Shown: positions 41,616 to 50,288, numbered from the stretch's first letter. The stretch is DNA of 64,000 bases from JBHGYD01 sp041920415 (GCA_041920415.1 JBHGYD010000054.1:62001-126000); one strand, 5' to 3'. Numbers and translations are program-made. Notes: generated from the letters alone by a model not told the origin.

Positions 41616-42368
41616 TTGCAACGTTATTTTGTATCAAACAACCAATTTTTGAATGGTGGATGCGTGGCAATCAGCGGCGATGATTATCATCATATCGTGC
41701 GTGTGATGCGCATGAGCGAAGGAGCCGAGATTATTTGTTGTAACGAAAATAGCGAAGCAGCATTGTGTGAAATTGAACAAATTACCAATGAGAAAGTAAT
41801 TGCCCGTATTATAAAATGGATAGAAGAAAAAACGGAGCTCCCTATTCATATCTATATTGCTCATGGGCTGCCGAAGGGGGATAAACTAGAACTTGTCATT
41901 CAAAAAGGCACGGAGCTTGGCGCTTTCTCGTTTATTCCCTTTTTGGCGGCTCGCTCTGTTGTAAAATGGGAAGACAAAAAAGCGGAAAAAAAGCTGGAAC
42001 GATGGAAAAAAATTGCGAAAGAAGCGGCGGAACAATCGCAACGTGCTCGAATTCCGGACGTTTATGCACCGATGACGATACGCGAGTTAATTGAATTTGC
42101 TGTGACGATAGATTATCGACTTGTTGCTTACGAAGAAGAAGCGAAAAGGGGAGAAAAAGCAGTTTTAGCAAAAGTATTGCGTGAAATAAAACCGGGGCAA
42201 TCCCTGCTCGTTTTGTTCGGACCAGAAGGGGGTTTTTCTGAACAAGAAATTTCCTTGCTACATGACAATGGCTTTTTATCTTGTAGTCTCGGTCCACGCA
42301 TTTTGCGCACGGAAACAGCGCCCCTTTACGTATTAGCAGCTGCATCATATGAATGGGAATTAATGTGA
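41616..42368 (+). CDS. rsmE: 16S rRNA (uracil-1498-N3)-methyltransferase
   Basis: SPOUT-class (trefoil-knot) methyltransferase that modifies U1498 of 16S rRNA. The 250 residues include an N-terminal PUA-like domain with YHHIVRVMRM, and the knot with IAHGLPKGDKLELVIQKGTELG, LFGPEGGFSEQEI and LGPRILRTETAPL, which are RsmE hallmarks. Translation starts with TTG 41616 after GAGGTGGAA. It lies nine bases after prmA and its end is close to mtaB. Confidence 0.95.
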   Translation: MQRYFVSNNQFLNGGCVAISGDDYHHIVRVMRMSEGAEIICCNENSEAALCEIEQITNEKVIARIIKWIEEKTELPIHIYIAHGLPKGDKLELVIQKGTELGAFSFIPFLAARSVVKWEDKKAEKKLERWKKIAKEAAEQSQRARIPDVYAPMTIRELIEFAVTIDYRLVAYEEEAKRGEKAVLAKVLREIKPGQSLLVLFGPEGGFSEQEISLLHDNGFLSCSLGPRILRTETAPLYVLAAASYEWELM

Positions 42369-42378
42369 GGTGAGAACG

Positions 42379-43734
42379 GTGTCAACAGTTGCGTTTCATA
42401 CATTAGGTTGTAAAGTAAACCATTACGAAACAGAAGCTATTTGGCAATTATTTAAACAAGCCGGCTACGAACGAAAAGATTTCGAAAGCCGAGCGGACGT
42501 ATATGTGATTAATACATGTACTGTAACGAATACAGGCGATAAAAAAAGCCGCCAAGTGATTCGTCGCGCGATTCGTCAAAATCCAGATGCGGTCATTTGC
42601 GTAACCGGCTGCTATGCGCAAACATCTCCAGCGGAAGTTCTGGCAATCCCTGGGGTTGATATCGTTGTCGGGACACAGGACCGTGCCAAAATGCTTGATT
42701 ACATTGAGCAATTTAAGCGAGAGCGTCAGCCAATTAACGGGGTAAGCAACATTATGAAAGCGCGTGTGTTTGAGGAGCTAGACGTTCCGGCATTTACCGA
42801 CCGTACGCGTGCGTCATTAAAAATTCAAGAAGGATGCAATAATTTCTGTACGTTTTGTATTATTCCATGGGCGCGCGGATTGATGCGCTCTCGCGACCCG
42901 AAAGAAGTCATTCGCCAAGCACAGCAGCTTGTAAATGCGGGCTACAAAGAAATCGTCTTAACTGGTATTCATACAGGCGGTTATGGCGAAGATATGAAAG
43001 ACTACAATTTTGCGGCATTACTTCGTGATATCGACGAACAAGTTGTTGGCTTAAAACGACTTCGCATTTCATCGATTGAAGCAAGCCAAATTACCGATGA
43101 AGTGATTGATGTATTACGCCATTCTAATAAGATTGTTCGTCATTTGCATATTCCGCTTCAGTCTGGTTCTAATACTGTTTTAAAGCGAATGCGTCGCAAA
43201 TATACGGCGGAATTTTTTGCCGAGCGCTTGAAACGATTGCGCGAAGTATTTCCTGAGCTAGCGGTTACGTCCGATGTTATCGTTGGCTTCCCGGGTGAAA
43301 CGGAAGAAGAATTTATGGAAACGTATCACTTTATTCGTGAGCAACGTTTTTCTGAACTTCACGTGTTTCCATACTCAAAACGGACGGGTACACCGGCAGC
43401 GAGAATGCCGGATCAAGTCGATGAAGAAGTGAAAAATGAACGCGTCCATCGTCTCATTACTCTTTCTGACCAACTGGCGAAAGAATATGCGTCACAATTT
43501 GAAGGACAAGTACTCGAGGTCATTCCGGAAGAGCGATACAAAGAAGATCCAGAAAGTGGCTTATATGTCGGCTATACAGACAACTATTTGAAAGTGAAAT
43601 TCCCGGCAACAGAAGAGATGGTTGGACAACTTGTGAAAGTGAAAATTACAAAAGCAGGTTATCCGTACAACGAAGGGGAATTCGTGCGAGTTGTTGTCGA
43701 CGATGTTGCTGAAAAAATAAAATTAAGTTCGTAA
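42379..43734 (+). CDS. mtaB: tRNA (t6A37) methylthiotransferase MtaB
   Basis: Radical SAM methylthiotransferase that converts t6A37 to ms2t6A37 in tRNA reading ANN codons. The 451 residues show the N-terminal UPF0004 domain with three cysteines for the auxiliary cluster (GCKVNHYET, NTCTVT, GCYAQ), the radical SAM motif CNNFCTFC with C at CxxxCxxC spacing, and a C-terminal TRAM domain. Start GTG 42379 is chosen because GAGGTGA lies just upstream; an in-frame GTG at 42370 overlaps it. Last gene of the heat-shock operon. Confidence 0.95.
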   Translation: MSTVAFHTLGCKVNHYETEAIWQLFKQAGYERKDFESRADVYVINTCTVTNTGDKKSRQVIRRAIRQNPDAVICVTGCYAQTSPAEVLAIPGVDIVVGTQDRAKMLDYIEQFKRERQPINGVSNIMKARVFEELDVPAFTDRTRASLKIQEGCNNFCTFCIIPWARGLMRSRDPKEVIRQAQQLVNAGYKEIVLTGIHTGGYGEDMKDYNFAALLRDIDEQVVGLKRLRISSIEASQITDEVIDVLRHSNKIVRHLHIPLQSGSNTVLKRMRRKYTAEFFAERLKRLREVFPELAVTSDVIVGFPGETEEEFMETYHFIREQRFSELHVFPYSKRTGTPAARMPDQVDEEVKNERVHRLITLSDQLAKEYASQFEGQVLEVIPEERYKEDPESGLYVGYTDNYLKVKFPATEEMVGQLVKVKITKAGYPYNEGEFVRVVVDDVAEKIKLSS

Positions 43735-43760
43735 CCCAGCTTAGAAAGGCTGGGTTTTTT
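43733..43760 (+). terminator. Terminator of the hrcA-mtaB operon
   Basis: 8-bp stem AACCCAGC / GCTGGGTT (43733-43740 with 43749-43756), T-run to 43760; overlaps the mtaB stop. Confidence 0.88.
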
Positions 43761-43874
43761 GCGTTTATAATAAAAATCTAGGCATAAACTATGCTAATAA
43801 CTCGCTTTTTTTAAAAGATAATGGTATGATGATAGATGTCAGACCTCTTTATGAGAAAGGAGAAATTTTGGGAT

Positions 43875-44546
43875 ATGACAACAAACATTGCAAAGATGAT
43901 TGACCATACATTATTAAAAGCAGATACAAAAAAAGAGCAAATTGTGAAATTGTGTGAAGAAGCTAAACAATATGGGTTTGCTTCCGTTTGTGTCAATCCA
44001 ACATGGGTAGCGACAGCGGCGGAACTTTTGAAAGGCACTGACGTAAAAGTGTGTACAGTAATTGGCTTCCCGTTAGGAGCTAACACGCCGGAAACAAAAG
44101 CGTTTGAAACGAAAGATGCAATTGAAAAAGGTGCTACGGAAGTTGATACGGTTATTAACATTGGTGCGCTAAAAGATGGCAATGACGAATTAGTGGAGCG
44201 CGATATTCGCGCGGTTGTTGACGCGGCAAAAGGAAAAGCGCTTGTGAAAGTGATTATCGAAGCATGCTTGCTTACAGAAGAAGAAAAAGTGCGAGCTTGC
44301 GAGTTAGCCGTAAAAGCAGGTGCAGACTATGTGAAAACTTCAACTGGCTTTTCAACAGGCGGTGCAACTGTTGAAGACGTCGCGCTTATGCGTAAAACAG
44401 TTGGTCCTGAAATCGGTGTGAAAGCATCTGGCGGTGTTCGCGACCTTCAAGGAGCGGAAGCAATGATTAAAGCGGGAGCAACTCGCATTGGCGCAAGCTC
44501 TGGAGTTGCAATTGTTCAAGGAAAAACAGCGACAACAGATTATTAA
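43875..44546 (+). CDS. deoC: Deoxyribose-phosphate aldolase
   Basis: Class I aldolase that splits 2-deoxyribose 5-phosphate into glyceraldehyde 3-phosphate and acetaldehyde in deoxynucleoside catabolism. The 223-residue length equals that of B. subtilis DeoC. The Schiff-base lysine lies in ADYVKTSTGFSTGGAT, with the proton-relay lysine in VKASGGV. ATG 43875 is preceded by AAAGGAG at somewhat long spacing; an ATG at 43836 is in frame but would add residues not seen in the family. It is a single gene here, away from a nucleoside operon. Confidence 0.95.
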   Translation: MTTNIAKMIDHTLLKADTKKEQIVKLCEEAKQYGFASVCVNPTWVATAAELLKGTDVKVCTVIGFPLGANTPETKAFETKDAIEKGATEVDTVINIGALKDGNDELVERDIRAVVDAAKGKALVKVIIEACLLTEEEKVRACELAVKAGADYVKTSTGFSTGGATVEDVALMRKTVGPEIGVKASGGVRDLQGAEAMIKAGATRIGASSGVAIVQGKTATTDY

Positions 44547-44557
44547 TTAACAAGGAT

Positions 44558-44585
44558 AAGGCCAAGCTATGAGCTTGGTCTTTTT
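44558..44585. terminator. Terminator between deoC and yqeW
   Basis: 9-bp stem around an ATG loop (44560-44568 with 44572-44580, one G-T pair) followed by five T; it overlaps the end of the convergent yqeW gene. Confidence 0.75.
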
Positions 44586-45505
44586 CCATGCACAAAAAGA
44601 ATGAACGATTCGATTAAGCGGGTAAACGGTAAAGCGACAACGGAGCAAATGACATTAAACAGCACGCTTACATGAGCTAATTGGACGTCAGGTGCAGAGG
44701 CGAGCGCTTTGGCAAAAGAGGCTAATGGATAAATCAAAAAATAAAAAACAAATACTCCAACGATATTAAACCATAAATGAGTATAAGCCGTCAGCTTCGC
44801 CTCTGTGCTTGAGCCAATGCTTGCTAAAAGGGCGGTGACGCATGTGCCGATATTGGCTCCGAGAAGAATGGCGATGCCAGCTGGTAATGTTAACAATTGT
44901 TCATTGAGAAATCCCATTGTAATCCCGATGGTTGCTGCACTTGATTGAATAATCGACGTTAAAATTGTTCCAATGATAATTCCGAGTAAGTTGGAGTCAT
45001 TGGTTTTTCGTAACCATTCGTTTACAATCGGATAAGTAGACAGCGGTTCGGCAAGTTGGCTAAATCCGTCCATCGCAAAAAATAAACAAGCAAGACCAAC
45101 AAGGGTCATTCCCACGCTATAAGCCATACGATGGCGAATAAAAAAGACGAGAAACGCTCCAAACAATAACATTGGAATGACGCTTGCTCCTAAGTCAAGA
45201 GTAATGATTTCTGTTGTTATTGTCGATCCGATATTGCTGCCTAAAATAATACCAATGGATTGGCGAAATGTTAAATAACCAGTGGTTACAAGACCAACTG
45301 TAATGACCATCATCGCGGAACTACTTTGCAGTAAAGCGGTGATAAGCGTTCCTGTCACAAAACCTTGCAAAGGGGTTTTCGTAAAACGCAATAACCATTG
45401 TTTCAACCGGTGACCAGAAAGTACATAAAGACCAGATTTCATCATGAACATTCCAAGTAAGAAAATACACACGTAAACTATAAACCATATCAATAGTTGC
45501 GCCAC
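44567..45505 (-). CDS. yqeW: Na/Pi cotransporter family protein YqeW
   Basis: Polytopic membrane protein of the NptA/PhoU-less Na/Pi cotransporter family, about 312 residues from GTG 45505, with roughly eight hydrophobic helices. The two QSSSA/QSSAA repeats typical of these transporters are present (LLQSSSAMMVITVG and IIQSSAATIGITMG), each followed by a GANIGTC or GSNIGST turn. Likely phosphate transport, but the substrate is inferred. AAGGGGGAGAG precedes the GTG; an ATG at 45541 is in frame but lies upstream of that site. Confidence 0.87.
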   Translation of the reverse strand: MAQLLIWFIVYVCIFLLGMFMMKSGLYVLSGHRLKQWLLRFTKTPLQGFVTGTLITALLQSSSAMMVITVGLVTTGYLTFRQSIGIILGSNIGSTITTEIITLDLGASVIPMLLFGAFLVFFIRHRMAYSVGMTLVGLACLFFAMDGFSQLAEPLSTYPIVNEWLRKTNDSNLLGIIIGTILTSIIQSSAATIGITMGFLNEQLLTLPAGIAILLGANIGTCVTALLASIGSSTEAKLTAYTHLWFNIVGVFVFYFLIYPLASFAKALASAPDVQLAHVSVLFNVICSVVALPFTRLIESFILFVHGKRPSS

Positions 45506-45570
45506 TTGTTCTCTCCCCCTTTCACCATATTGTATGGACAAGGAAGAGAGACAATGACAGTTTTTTTAGT

Positions 45571-45599
45571 TGACCTCAAATATTGTATATATTATAATT
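45571..45599 (+). promoter_or_regulatory. Sigma-A promoter of rpsU-yqeY
   Basis: TTGACC (45571-45576), 17-base spacer, perfect TATAAT (45594-45599), 61 bases before rpsU. Confidence 0.88.
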
Positions 45600-45659
45600 G
45601 ACAAGTACATGTTTAGTAACACAAATGTAAGTGGTGTTGTTCGGAGGGAGGGAAGTAGG

Positions 45660-45833
45660 ATGTCAAAAACAATCGTTCGCAAAAACGAATCGCTTGAAGA
45701 TGCTCTTCGTCGCTTCAAACGTGCCGTTTCAAAAACAGGTACGTTACAAGAAGCAAGAAAGCGTGAATTCTATGAAAAGCCAAGCGTAAGACGTAAGAAA
45801 AAGTCTGAAGCGGCTAGAAAGCGCAAGTATTAA
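45660..45833 (+). CDS. rpsU: 30S ribosomal protein S21
   Basis: Small-subunit protein bS21, which lies near the anti-Shine-Dalgarno end of 16S rRNA and aids initiation. The 57 residues begin MSKTIVRKNESLEDALRRFK and end in a very basic tail (VRRKKKSEAARKRKY), both typical. GGAGGGAGG precedes ATG 45660. It is co-transcribed with yqeY from a strong promoter. Confidence 0.97.
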   Translation: MSKTIVRKNESLEDALRRFKRAVSKTGTLQEARKREFYEKPSVRRKKKSEAARKRKY

Positions 45834-45847
45834 AAGAGGGTGTATTT

Positions 45848-46294
45848 ATGGGTCTTCTTGAGCGTTTAAATGATGATATGAAACAAGCGATGAAAAACAA
45901 AGAAAAAGAAAAACTCTCCGTCATTCGGATGGTTAAAGCGGCATTGCAAAACGAAGCGATTAAGCTAGGCAAAAGCCAATTGTCTGAAGACGAAGAGCTG
46001 ACAGTTCTTTCTCGCGAATTGAAACAGCGTAAAGACTCCCTCCAAGAATTCGAAAACGCTGGTCGTTCAGACCTTGTGGAAAAAACAAAAGAAGAGATTC
46101 GCGTACTTGAATTATATATGCCAAAACAGCTAACAGAAGAAGAACTTACGCAAATTGTTAAAGAAACGATTGCGGAAGTAGGTGCTTCTTCCAAAGCGGA
46201 CATGGGAAAAGTCATGGGAGCAATCATGCCGAAAGTAAAAGGAAAAGCGGATGGTTCTCTCGTCAACAAACTTGTTCAACAACATTTGTCCTAA
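45848..46294 (+). CDS. yqeY: GatB/YqeY domain-containing protein
   Basis: A 148-residue protein with the two-part helical YqeY domain, related to the C-terminal tRNA-binding part of GatB. Conserved segments are VIRMVKAALQNEAI, ELYMPKQLTEEEL and DMGKVMGAIMPKVKGKADGS. Function is not settled; a tRNA-related role is assumed from homology. It follows rpsU by 14 bases with AGAGGGTG as ribosome binding site, the widely conserved pairing in Gram-positive bacteria. Confidence 0.93.
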   Translation: MGLLERLNDDMKQAMKNKEKEKLSVIRMVKAALQNEAIKLGKSQLSEDEELTVLSRELKQRKDSLQEFENAGRSDLVEKTKEEIRVLELYMPKQLTEEELTQIVKETIAEVGASSKADMGKVMGAIMPKVKGKADGSLVNKLVQQHLS

Positions 46295-46302
46295 AAAAGC
46301 AT

Positions 46303-46343
46303 AAAAAGGGCTGTTTCGCGAATAGCGAAACAGCCCTTTTTTA
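46303..46343 (+). terminator. Terminator of rpsU-yqeY
   Basis: Long perfect stem of about 16 bp (46304-46319 with 46325-46340) and T-run, just behind yqeY. Confidence 0.88.
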
Positions 46344-46372
46344 TTATTTTTATCGCAAAAATGATGTGCTAC

Positions 46373-46412
46373 AACCCCCTTTTCTCTCATATGTATGAGA
46401 TGAAAGGGGGTT
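46373..46412 (+). promoter_or_regulatory. Hairpin covering the yqfC ribosome binding site
   Basis: AACCCCCTTT (46373-46382) pairs with AAAGGGGGTT (46403-46412), and CTCAT (46386-46390) with ATGAG (46395-46399) around an ATGT loop; a 3x3 internal loop separates the stems. The AAAGGGGG arm is the Shine-Dalgarno sequence of yqfC, so a transcript containing both arms would hide it. Confidence 0.6.
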
Positions 46413-46418
46413 CTTTTG

Positions 46419-46703
46419 ATGATGAAAAAATGGCGACAGCAAATGAGAAGTTGGTTAACAAATAAATTAGAACTACCCGCTGATATTGTTATGGACCTTC
46501 CCCGTATTACAATGATTGGACAAATACATATTTATATCGAAAATCATCGTGGCTTACTAACGTTTAGCGATAAAGAATTACGGTTGCTATTAAAACAAGG
46601 GCAGCTCCTTGTTCGAGGCGAGCAATTTGTCATTAAAACGATTTTACCTGAAGAAATTTTGTTAGAAGGAAAAATTAGCCATGTGATATATTTAGATGAA
46701 TAG
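46419..46703 (+). CDS. yqfC: Sporulation protein YqfC
   Basis: A 94-residue protein of the YabP/YqfC family, sigma-E dependent in B. subtilis. The core LDLPRITMIGQIHIYIENHRG and the LLLKQGQLLVRGE and ITKILPEEI-like KTILPEEILLEGKIS segments match the family from memory. The molecular role is unknown. Two adjacent ATG codons (46419 and 46422) follow GGGGG; a hairpin can bury this site. It precedes yqfD, as in other spore formers. Confidence 0.9.
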   Translation: MMKKWRQQMRSWLTNKLELPADIVMDLPRITMIGQIHIYIENHRGLLTFSDKELRLLLKQGQLLVRGEQFVIKTILPEEILLEGKISHVIYLDE

Positions 46704-46721
46704 CGTTTCGGGGGGAAAACG

Positions 46722-47909
46722 ATGAAGAACCAGTGGCTGAACTTTTTATCAGGTAGCGTGAGAGTGAAAGTGCAAGGAAGAGGAGTAGAACGATTTATTA
46801 ATGCTTGTTTAAGAAACGGCATTTTTGTTTGGAATGTAAAAAAACATAGCGAAGATGTTGCAACTTTTTTTATTTTTTTAAAAGACGTACCGAACGTGCG
46901 CATTGTTGTTCGGAAAAGCGGCTACAAGCTTTATTTTATTGGAAAAAACGGTCTTCCGTTTTTACTGAAAAAAACGCTCACGAATAGCGGCTTTTTTGTC
47001 GGAATGTGTTTATTTTTTATTATTGTCTTTTTACTTTCTAATATGGTGTGGAATATTCAAATTAAAGGAGCAAAACCAGAAACGGAATATCGAATACTTA
47101 AGGAATTAAAACAAATGGGGGTTGAAAAAGGAGCGTTTCAATTTCTCGTTGACGACCCTGAAACCATTCAGAGAAAATTGACGGATCGTATCGAGACGAT
47201 TACATGGGTCGGAGTCGAATTAAGGGGAACCACTTTTTATTTTCAAGTCGTTGAAAAAAAGCAACCGAAGGAGCCAGAAAAAATCGGTATCCGTCATTTA
47301 GTTGCGAAAAAGAAGGCCGTTATTACGGACATGTTTGTTGAAGAAGGGCAACCGCTCGTCTCTGTTCACGACCATGTGACAAAAGGACAAATTTTAGTTT
47401 CCGGTATTATCGGCAAAGAAGGACAAACGAAACTTGTGCCAGCGCGTGGAAAAATTTTTGGCGAAACATGGTACAAGTCTACGGTTGTCCTGCCGCTACA
47501 AACAACGTTTCATGTGTTGACAGGAAAATATGTAGAAAAACATTATATAAAGATGAAACACTTTTCTATTCCAGTCTGGGGATTTAAAAAGCCACCGTTT
47601 TCCCATTATAAAATCGACGATCAGAAAAAAACGTTTCGCTTTTGGCGATGGGAATTGCCGATTTTTTATGAGCGAGTCATTTATCGGGAAACGGAGGAAG
47701 TAAAGAGAAGCTACTCATGGGAAGAAGCGCTTCAAAAAGCAAAAGAAATTGCCCGAAAAGAATTGAAAGCAAAATTAGAGGAAGACGCTTCCATTAAAGA
47801 AGAAAAGGTTTTGCATGCAACGAAAGAGAATGGTAAAGTAAGAGTAGAGGTACATTATCAAGTCATTGAAAATATTGGAATACCACAACCTATCGTTCAA
47901 GGAGACTAA
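46722..47909 (+). CDS. yqfD: Sporulation protein YqfD
   Basis: A 395-residue sporulation protein with a soluble N-terminal domain (about 1-90), one transmembrane segment near residues 88-110 (GFFVGMCLFFIIVFLLSNMVWNI) and a large extracytoplasmic part with a FtsQ/POTRA-like region (WNIQIKGAKPETEYRILKELKQMG). In B. subtilis YqfD is needed for efficient sporulation at the engulfment stage; the mechanism is not known. GGGGGGAAA precedes the ATG. It forms a unit with yqfC, and phoH follows by three bases. Confidence 0.9.
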   Translation: MKNQWLNFLSGSVRVKVQGRGVERFINACLRNGIFVWNVKKHSEDVATFFIFLKDVPNVRIVVRKSGYKLYFIGKNGLPFLLKKTLTNSGFFVGMCLFFIIVFLLSNMVWNIQIKGAKPETEYRILKELKQMGVEKGAFQFLVDDPETIQRKLTDRIETITWVGVELRGTTFYFQVVEKKQPKEPEKIGIRHLVAKKKAVITDMFVEEGQPLVSVHDHVTKGQILVSGIIGKEGQTKLVPARGKIFGETWYKSTVVLPLQTTFHVLTGKYVEKHYIKMKHFSIPVWGFKKPPFSHYKIDDQKKTFRFWRWELPIFYERVIYRETEEVKRSYSWEEALQKAKEIARKELKAKLEEDASIKEEKVLHATKENGKVRVEVHYQVIENIGIPQPIVQGD

Positions 47910-47912
47910 AGG

Positions 47913-48875
47913 ATGTCAGAAGAGTTAGTAACGATTAGTCAACAAGTAGAAAATGCAAACGAAGCGATTGCACTTTTTGGCATTCACGATGTTCATTTAA
48001 AACGAATAGAACAAGAACTCGGTGTTTCGATTGTGACAAGAGGAGAGTCGGTGAGTGTATCTGGCACTTCCGAACAAGTTCAGCTCGTCGATGACCTTTT
48101 GCGTCATTTATTAGTCGTTATTCGCAAAGGAATTTCCATTAGTGAGCGGGACGTAATGTATGCGATTCAAATGGCTAAAAGCGGAACGCTTGACTATTTT
48201 ATTGAATTATATGAAGAGGAAATTACAAAAAACGCGAAAGGAAAAGCGATTCGTGTAAAAACGCTAGGTCAACGCCAATACGTAACAGCGATTAAAAAAC
48301 ATGACCTCGTTTTTGGGATCGGTCCTGCAGGGACAGGAAAAACATATTTAGCGGTCGTCATGGCGGTTCATGCGTTAAAAAACGGTCATGTCAAGCGCAT
48401 CATTTTAACGCGTCCGGCGGTGGAGGCTGGCGAAAACTTAGGGTTTTTACCGGGTGATTTAAAAGAAAAAGTCGATCCGTATTTACGTCCGCTCTATGAT
48501 GCTCTTCATGATGTACTAGGGGCAGACCATACGCAACGTCTCATCGAGCGAGGAACGATTGAAATCGCCCCTCTTGCTTATATGCGCGGTCGTACGTTAG
48601 AAGATGCATTTGTCATTTTAGACGAAGCACAAAATACGACTCCAGCACAAATGAAAATGTTTTTAACAAGATTAGGATTTGGCTCGAAAATGGTCATTAC
48701 AGGCGATATTTCGCAAGTCGATTTACCGAAAGGGGTCAAATCCGGGCTTGCGGTGGCGAAAGACATTTTGCCTACCGTTAGCGGGATATCGTTTGTGTTT
48801 TTAGAACAAACCGATGTCGTCCGCCATCCGCTTGTTGGTAAAATTATTGAAGCGTATGACCAAGCAGGTATATAA
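47913..48875 (+). CDS. phoH: PhoH family ATPase
   Basis: A 320-residue PhoH-like protein: an N-terminal KH-like segment (about 1-110) followed by a P-loop ATPase domain with Walker A GPAGTGKT at about 137-144, VEAGENLGFLPGDL and the Walker B-type FVILDEAQNTT. Related proteins act in RNA metabolism, and pairing with the rRNA-processing endonuclease YbeY is widely conserved, as seen here. Despite the name, no phosphate-starvation link is visible. GGAG lies in the yqfD end. Confidence 0.94.
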   Translation: MSEELVTISQQVENANEAIALFGIHDVHLKRIEQELGVSIVTRGESVSVSGTSEQVQLVDDLLRHLLVVIRKGISISERDVMYAIQMAKSGTLDYFIELYEEEITKNAKGKAIRVKTLGQRQYVTAIKKHDLVFGIGPAGTGKTYLAVVMAVHALKNGHVKRIILTRPAVEAGENLGFLPGDLKEKVDPYLRPLYDALHDVLGADHTQRLIERGTIEIAPLAYMRGRTLEDAFVILDEAQNTTPAQMKMFLTRLGFGSKMVITGDISQVDLPKGVKSGLAVAKDILPTVSGISFVFLEQTDVVRHPLVGKIIEAYDQAGI

Positions 48876-48886
48876 TTTGAATGTAA

Positions 48887-48919
48887 GACCCATCGTATGA
48901 GTGTATGGGTCTATTTTTG
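48887..48919 (+). terminator. Terminator of yqfC-yqfD-phoH
   Basis: 8-bp stem AGACCCAT / ATGGGTCT (48887-48894 with 48906-48913), 11-base loop, ATTTTT tail. Confidence 0.75.
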
Positions 48920-48995
48920 TCAGCGAGTAGCAAGTAAGTGTAAAAAACATATGTAGAGAATTTGGCATATATTCGAAAGAAAAGGTGAAACAAGT

Positions 48996-49466
48996 ATGAG
49001 ATTACACATTGATTTTATCGATGAAACGAATGAAGTCACGGAAGAACAAGTGAAAATGATTGAAAAATTGTTGAATTATGCAGCGGAAGTAGAACAAGTT
49101 CCGCATGGAGCAGAAGTCAGTATTTCGTTTGTTGATAATGAGCAAATTCGAGTGATTAATCGCGATTATCGTGGTAAAGATCAGCCAACTGATGTCATCT
49201 CATTCGCTCTTGAAGAAATGGGCCATGGAGAAGTAGAAATTGTTGGTCTTGATATGCCGCCTTTATTAGGAGATATTATTATTTCCGTTCCAAAAGCAAA
49301 AGAACAAGCTGAAGAATACGGTCATTCCTTTATGCGTGAACTCGGATTTTTAGCGGTGCATGGCTTTTTACACTTATTAGGTTATGACCATGAAACCGAA
49401 GAAGAAGAGAAAGAAATGTTCGCGAAACAAAAACAAATTCTTGAAGAATATGGGTTAACGCGTTAG
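48996..49466 (+). CDS. ybeY: Endoribonuclease YbeY
   Basis: Zinc-dependent endoribonuclease needed for 16S rRNA 3' end maturation and ribosome quality control. The 156 residues include DQPTDVISFAL near 62-72 and the metal motif HGFLHLLGYDH (HxxxHxxxxxH) near 122-132. AAAGGTGAAA precedes ATG 48996. dgkA follows after three bases. Confidence 0.95.
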   Translation: MRLHIDFIDETNEVTEEQVKMIEKLLNYAAEVEQVPHGAEVSISFVDNEQIRVINRDYRGKDQPTDVISFALEEMGHGEVEIVGLDMPPLLGDIIISVPKAKEQAEEYGHSFMRELGFLAVHGFLHLLGYDHETEEEEKEMFAKQKQILEEYGLTR

Positions 49467-49469
49467 AAG

Positions 49470-49835
49470 ATGAAAAAACGGAAAGAGAGATGGAAACGTT
49501 TTCTATATGCGTGGACGGGGATTATAACAGCGGTGAAAGAAGAAAAACATATGAAAATTCATCTGTTTTTCGCTTTCATCGCGATCCTCCTTGCGATTGT
49601 TTTCCGTATTTCCAAAATAGAATGGCTTGTTCTGTTATTGACGATAGGATCGGTCATTAGTTTAGAAATGGTGAATACGGCTATAGAGCGTGTTGTTGAT
49701 TTAGTGACAAACGAGTTTCATCCGTTAGCCAAAGCGGCTAAAGATATTGCGGCTGGGGCCGTTCTTGTATTTGCGATTATTTCTGTTATGATTGGAATCA
49801 TCATCTTTCTGCCGCATTTAATGTTACAAAAATAA
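49470..49835 (+). CDS. dgkA: Undecaprenol kinase / diacylglycerol kinase family
   Basis: Small membrane kinase of 121 residues with three transmembrane helices. In Gram-positive bacteria DgkA phosphorylates undecaprenol. The family motifs EKHMKIH near residues 24-30 and EMVNTAIERVVDLVT with the catalytic glutamates near 69-83 are present. The start follows ybeY by three bases without a strong ribosome binding site of its own (GAAG), which suggests translational coupling. In B. subtilis cdd comes next; here it is decayed. Confidence 0.92.
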   Translation: MKKRKERWKRFLYAWTGIITAVKEEKHMKIHLFFAFIAILLAIVFRISKIEWLVLLLTIGSVISLEMVNTAIERVVDLVTNEFHPLAKAAKDIAAGAVLVFAIISVMIGIIIFLPHLMLQK

Positions 49836-49950
49836 GAAAATTCTAATTTTTCTGTTACATTTATATGAAGATAGATGAAATTTTTACGAATTTCTTGTAA
49901 AATAAAAAGAGAAACGGCTTTACCTCTTAAAAAAGGGAGAACATACTGGG

Positions 49951-50288
49951 AAAGCCAAAAAAGCAGGAGAAAATGTTTAAACTGTTTTATTGACAAAAGG
50001 CGGCAAAATATGCCGCGGCTGCAACATTGAGAATGAAGCGGATAGCATGTATAATTACGCAGAACGAACGGCATTATGTAAAGCCTATTCGGAAAGAAAC
50101 CGAGAATACGTGGCGTTGGCGGTTATTCCCGTCCGGTATCACTTTATGGGGCATGTCGCCAAGTTATTTCAGAACTATGCCCATCAAATATGAAGGTGAT
50201 TTTGGCAAATATAAATGGTGATATAACAGAACTTACTGTGAAAAAACTATTACCAGAAGCATTTTCAGCGGAGGTTTTGCATGAATAG
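49951..50288 (+). pseudogene. cdd: Cytidine deaminase pseudogene
   Basis: Remnant of cdd in its usual place between dgkA and era. A GGGAG (49935-49939) is left of the ribosome binding site. The N-terminus survives only as AKKAGENV before a stop; then LTKGGKICRGCNIENEADSM continues in frame at 49990, but the core has been deleted before it. Near 50130 one shift moves the match to another frame: VSLYGACRQVISELCPSN and, to the end, LANINGDITELTVKKLLPEA, finishing at TAG 50286-50288. The zinc-ligand cysteine of the CAERTA motif reads YAERTA and the first cysteine of CGAC reads YGAC. With deletion, stop, frameshift and two lost ligands it cannot be active. The end overlaps era, whose ribosome binding site lies inside the remnant. 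Confidence 0.9.
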
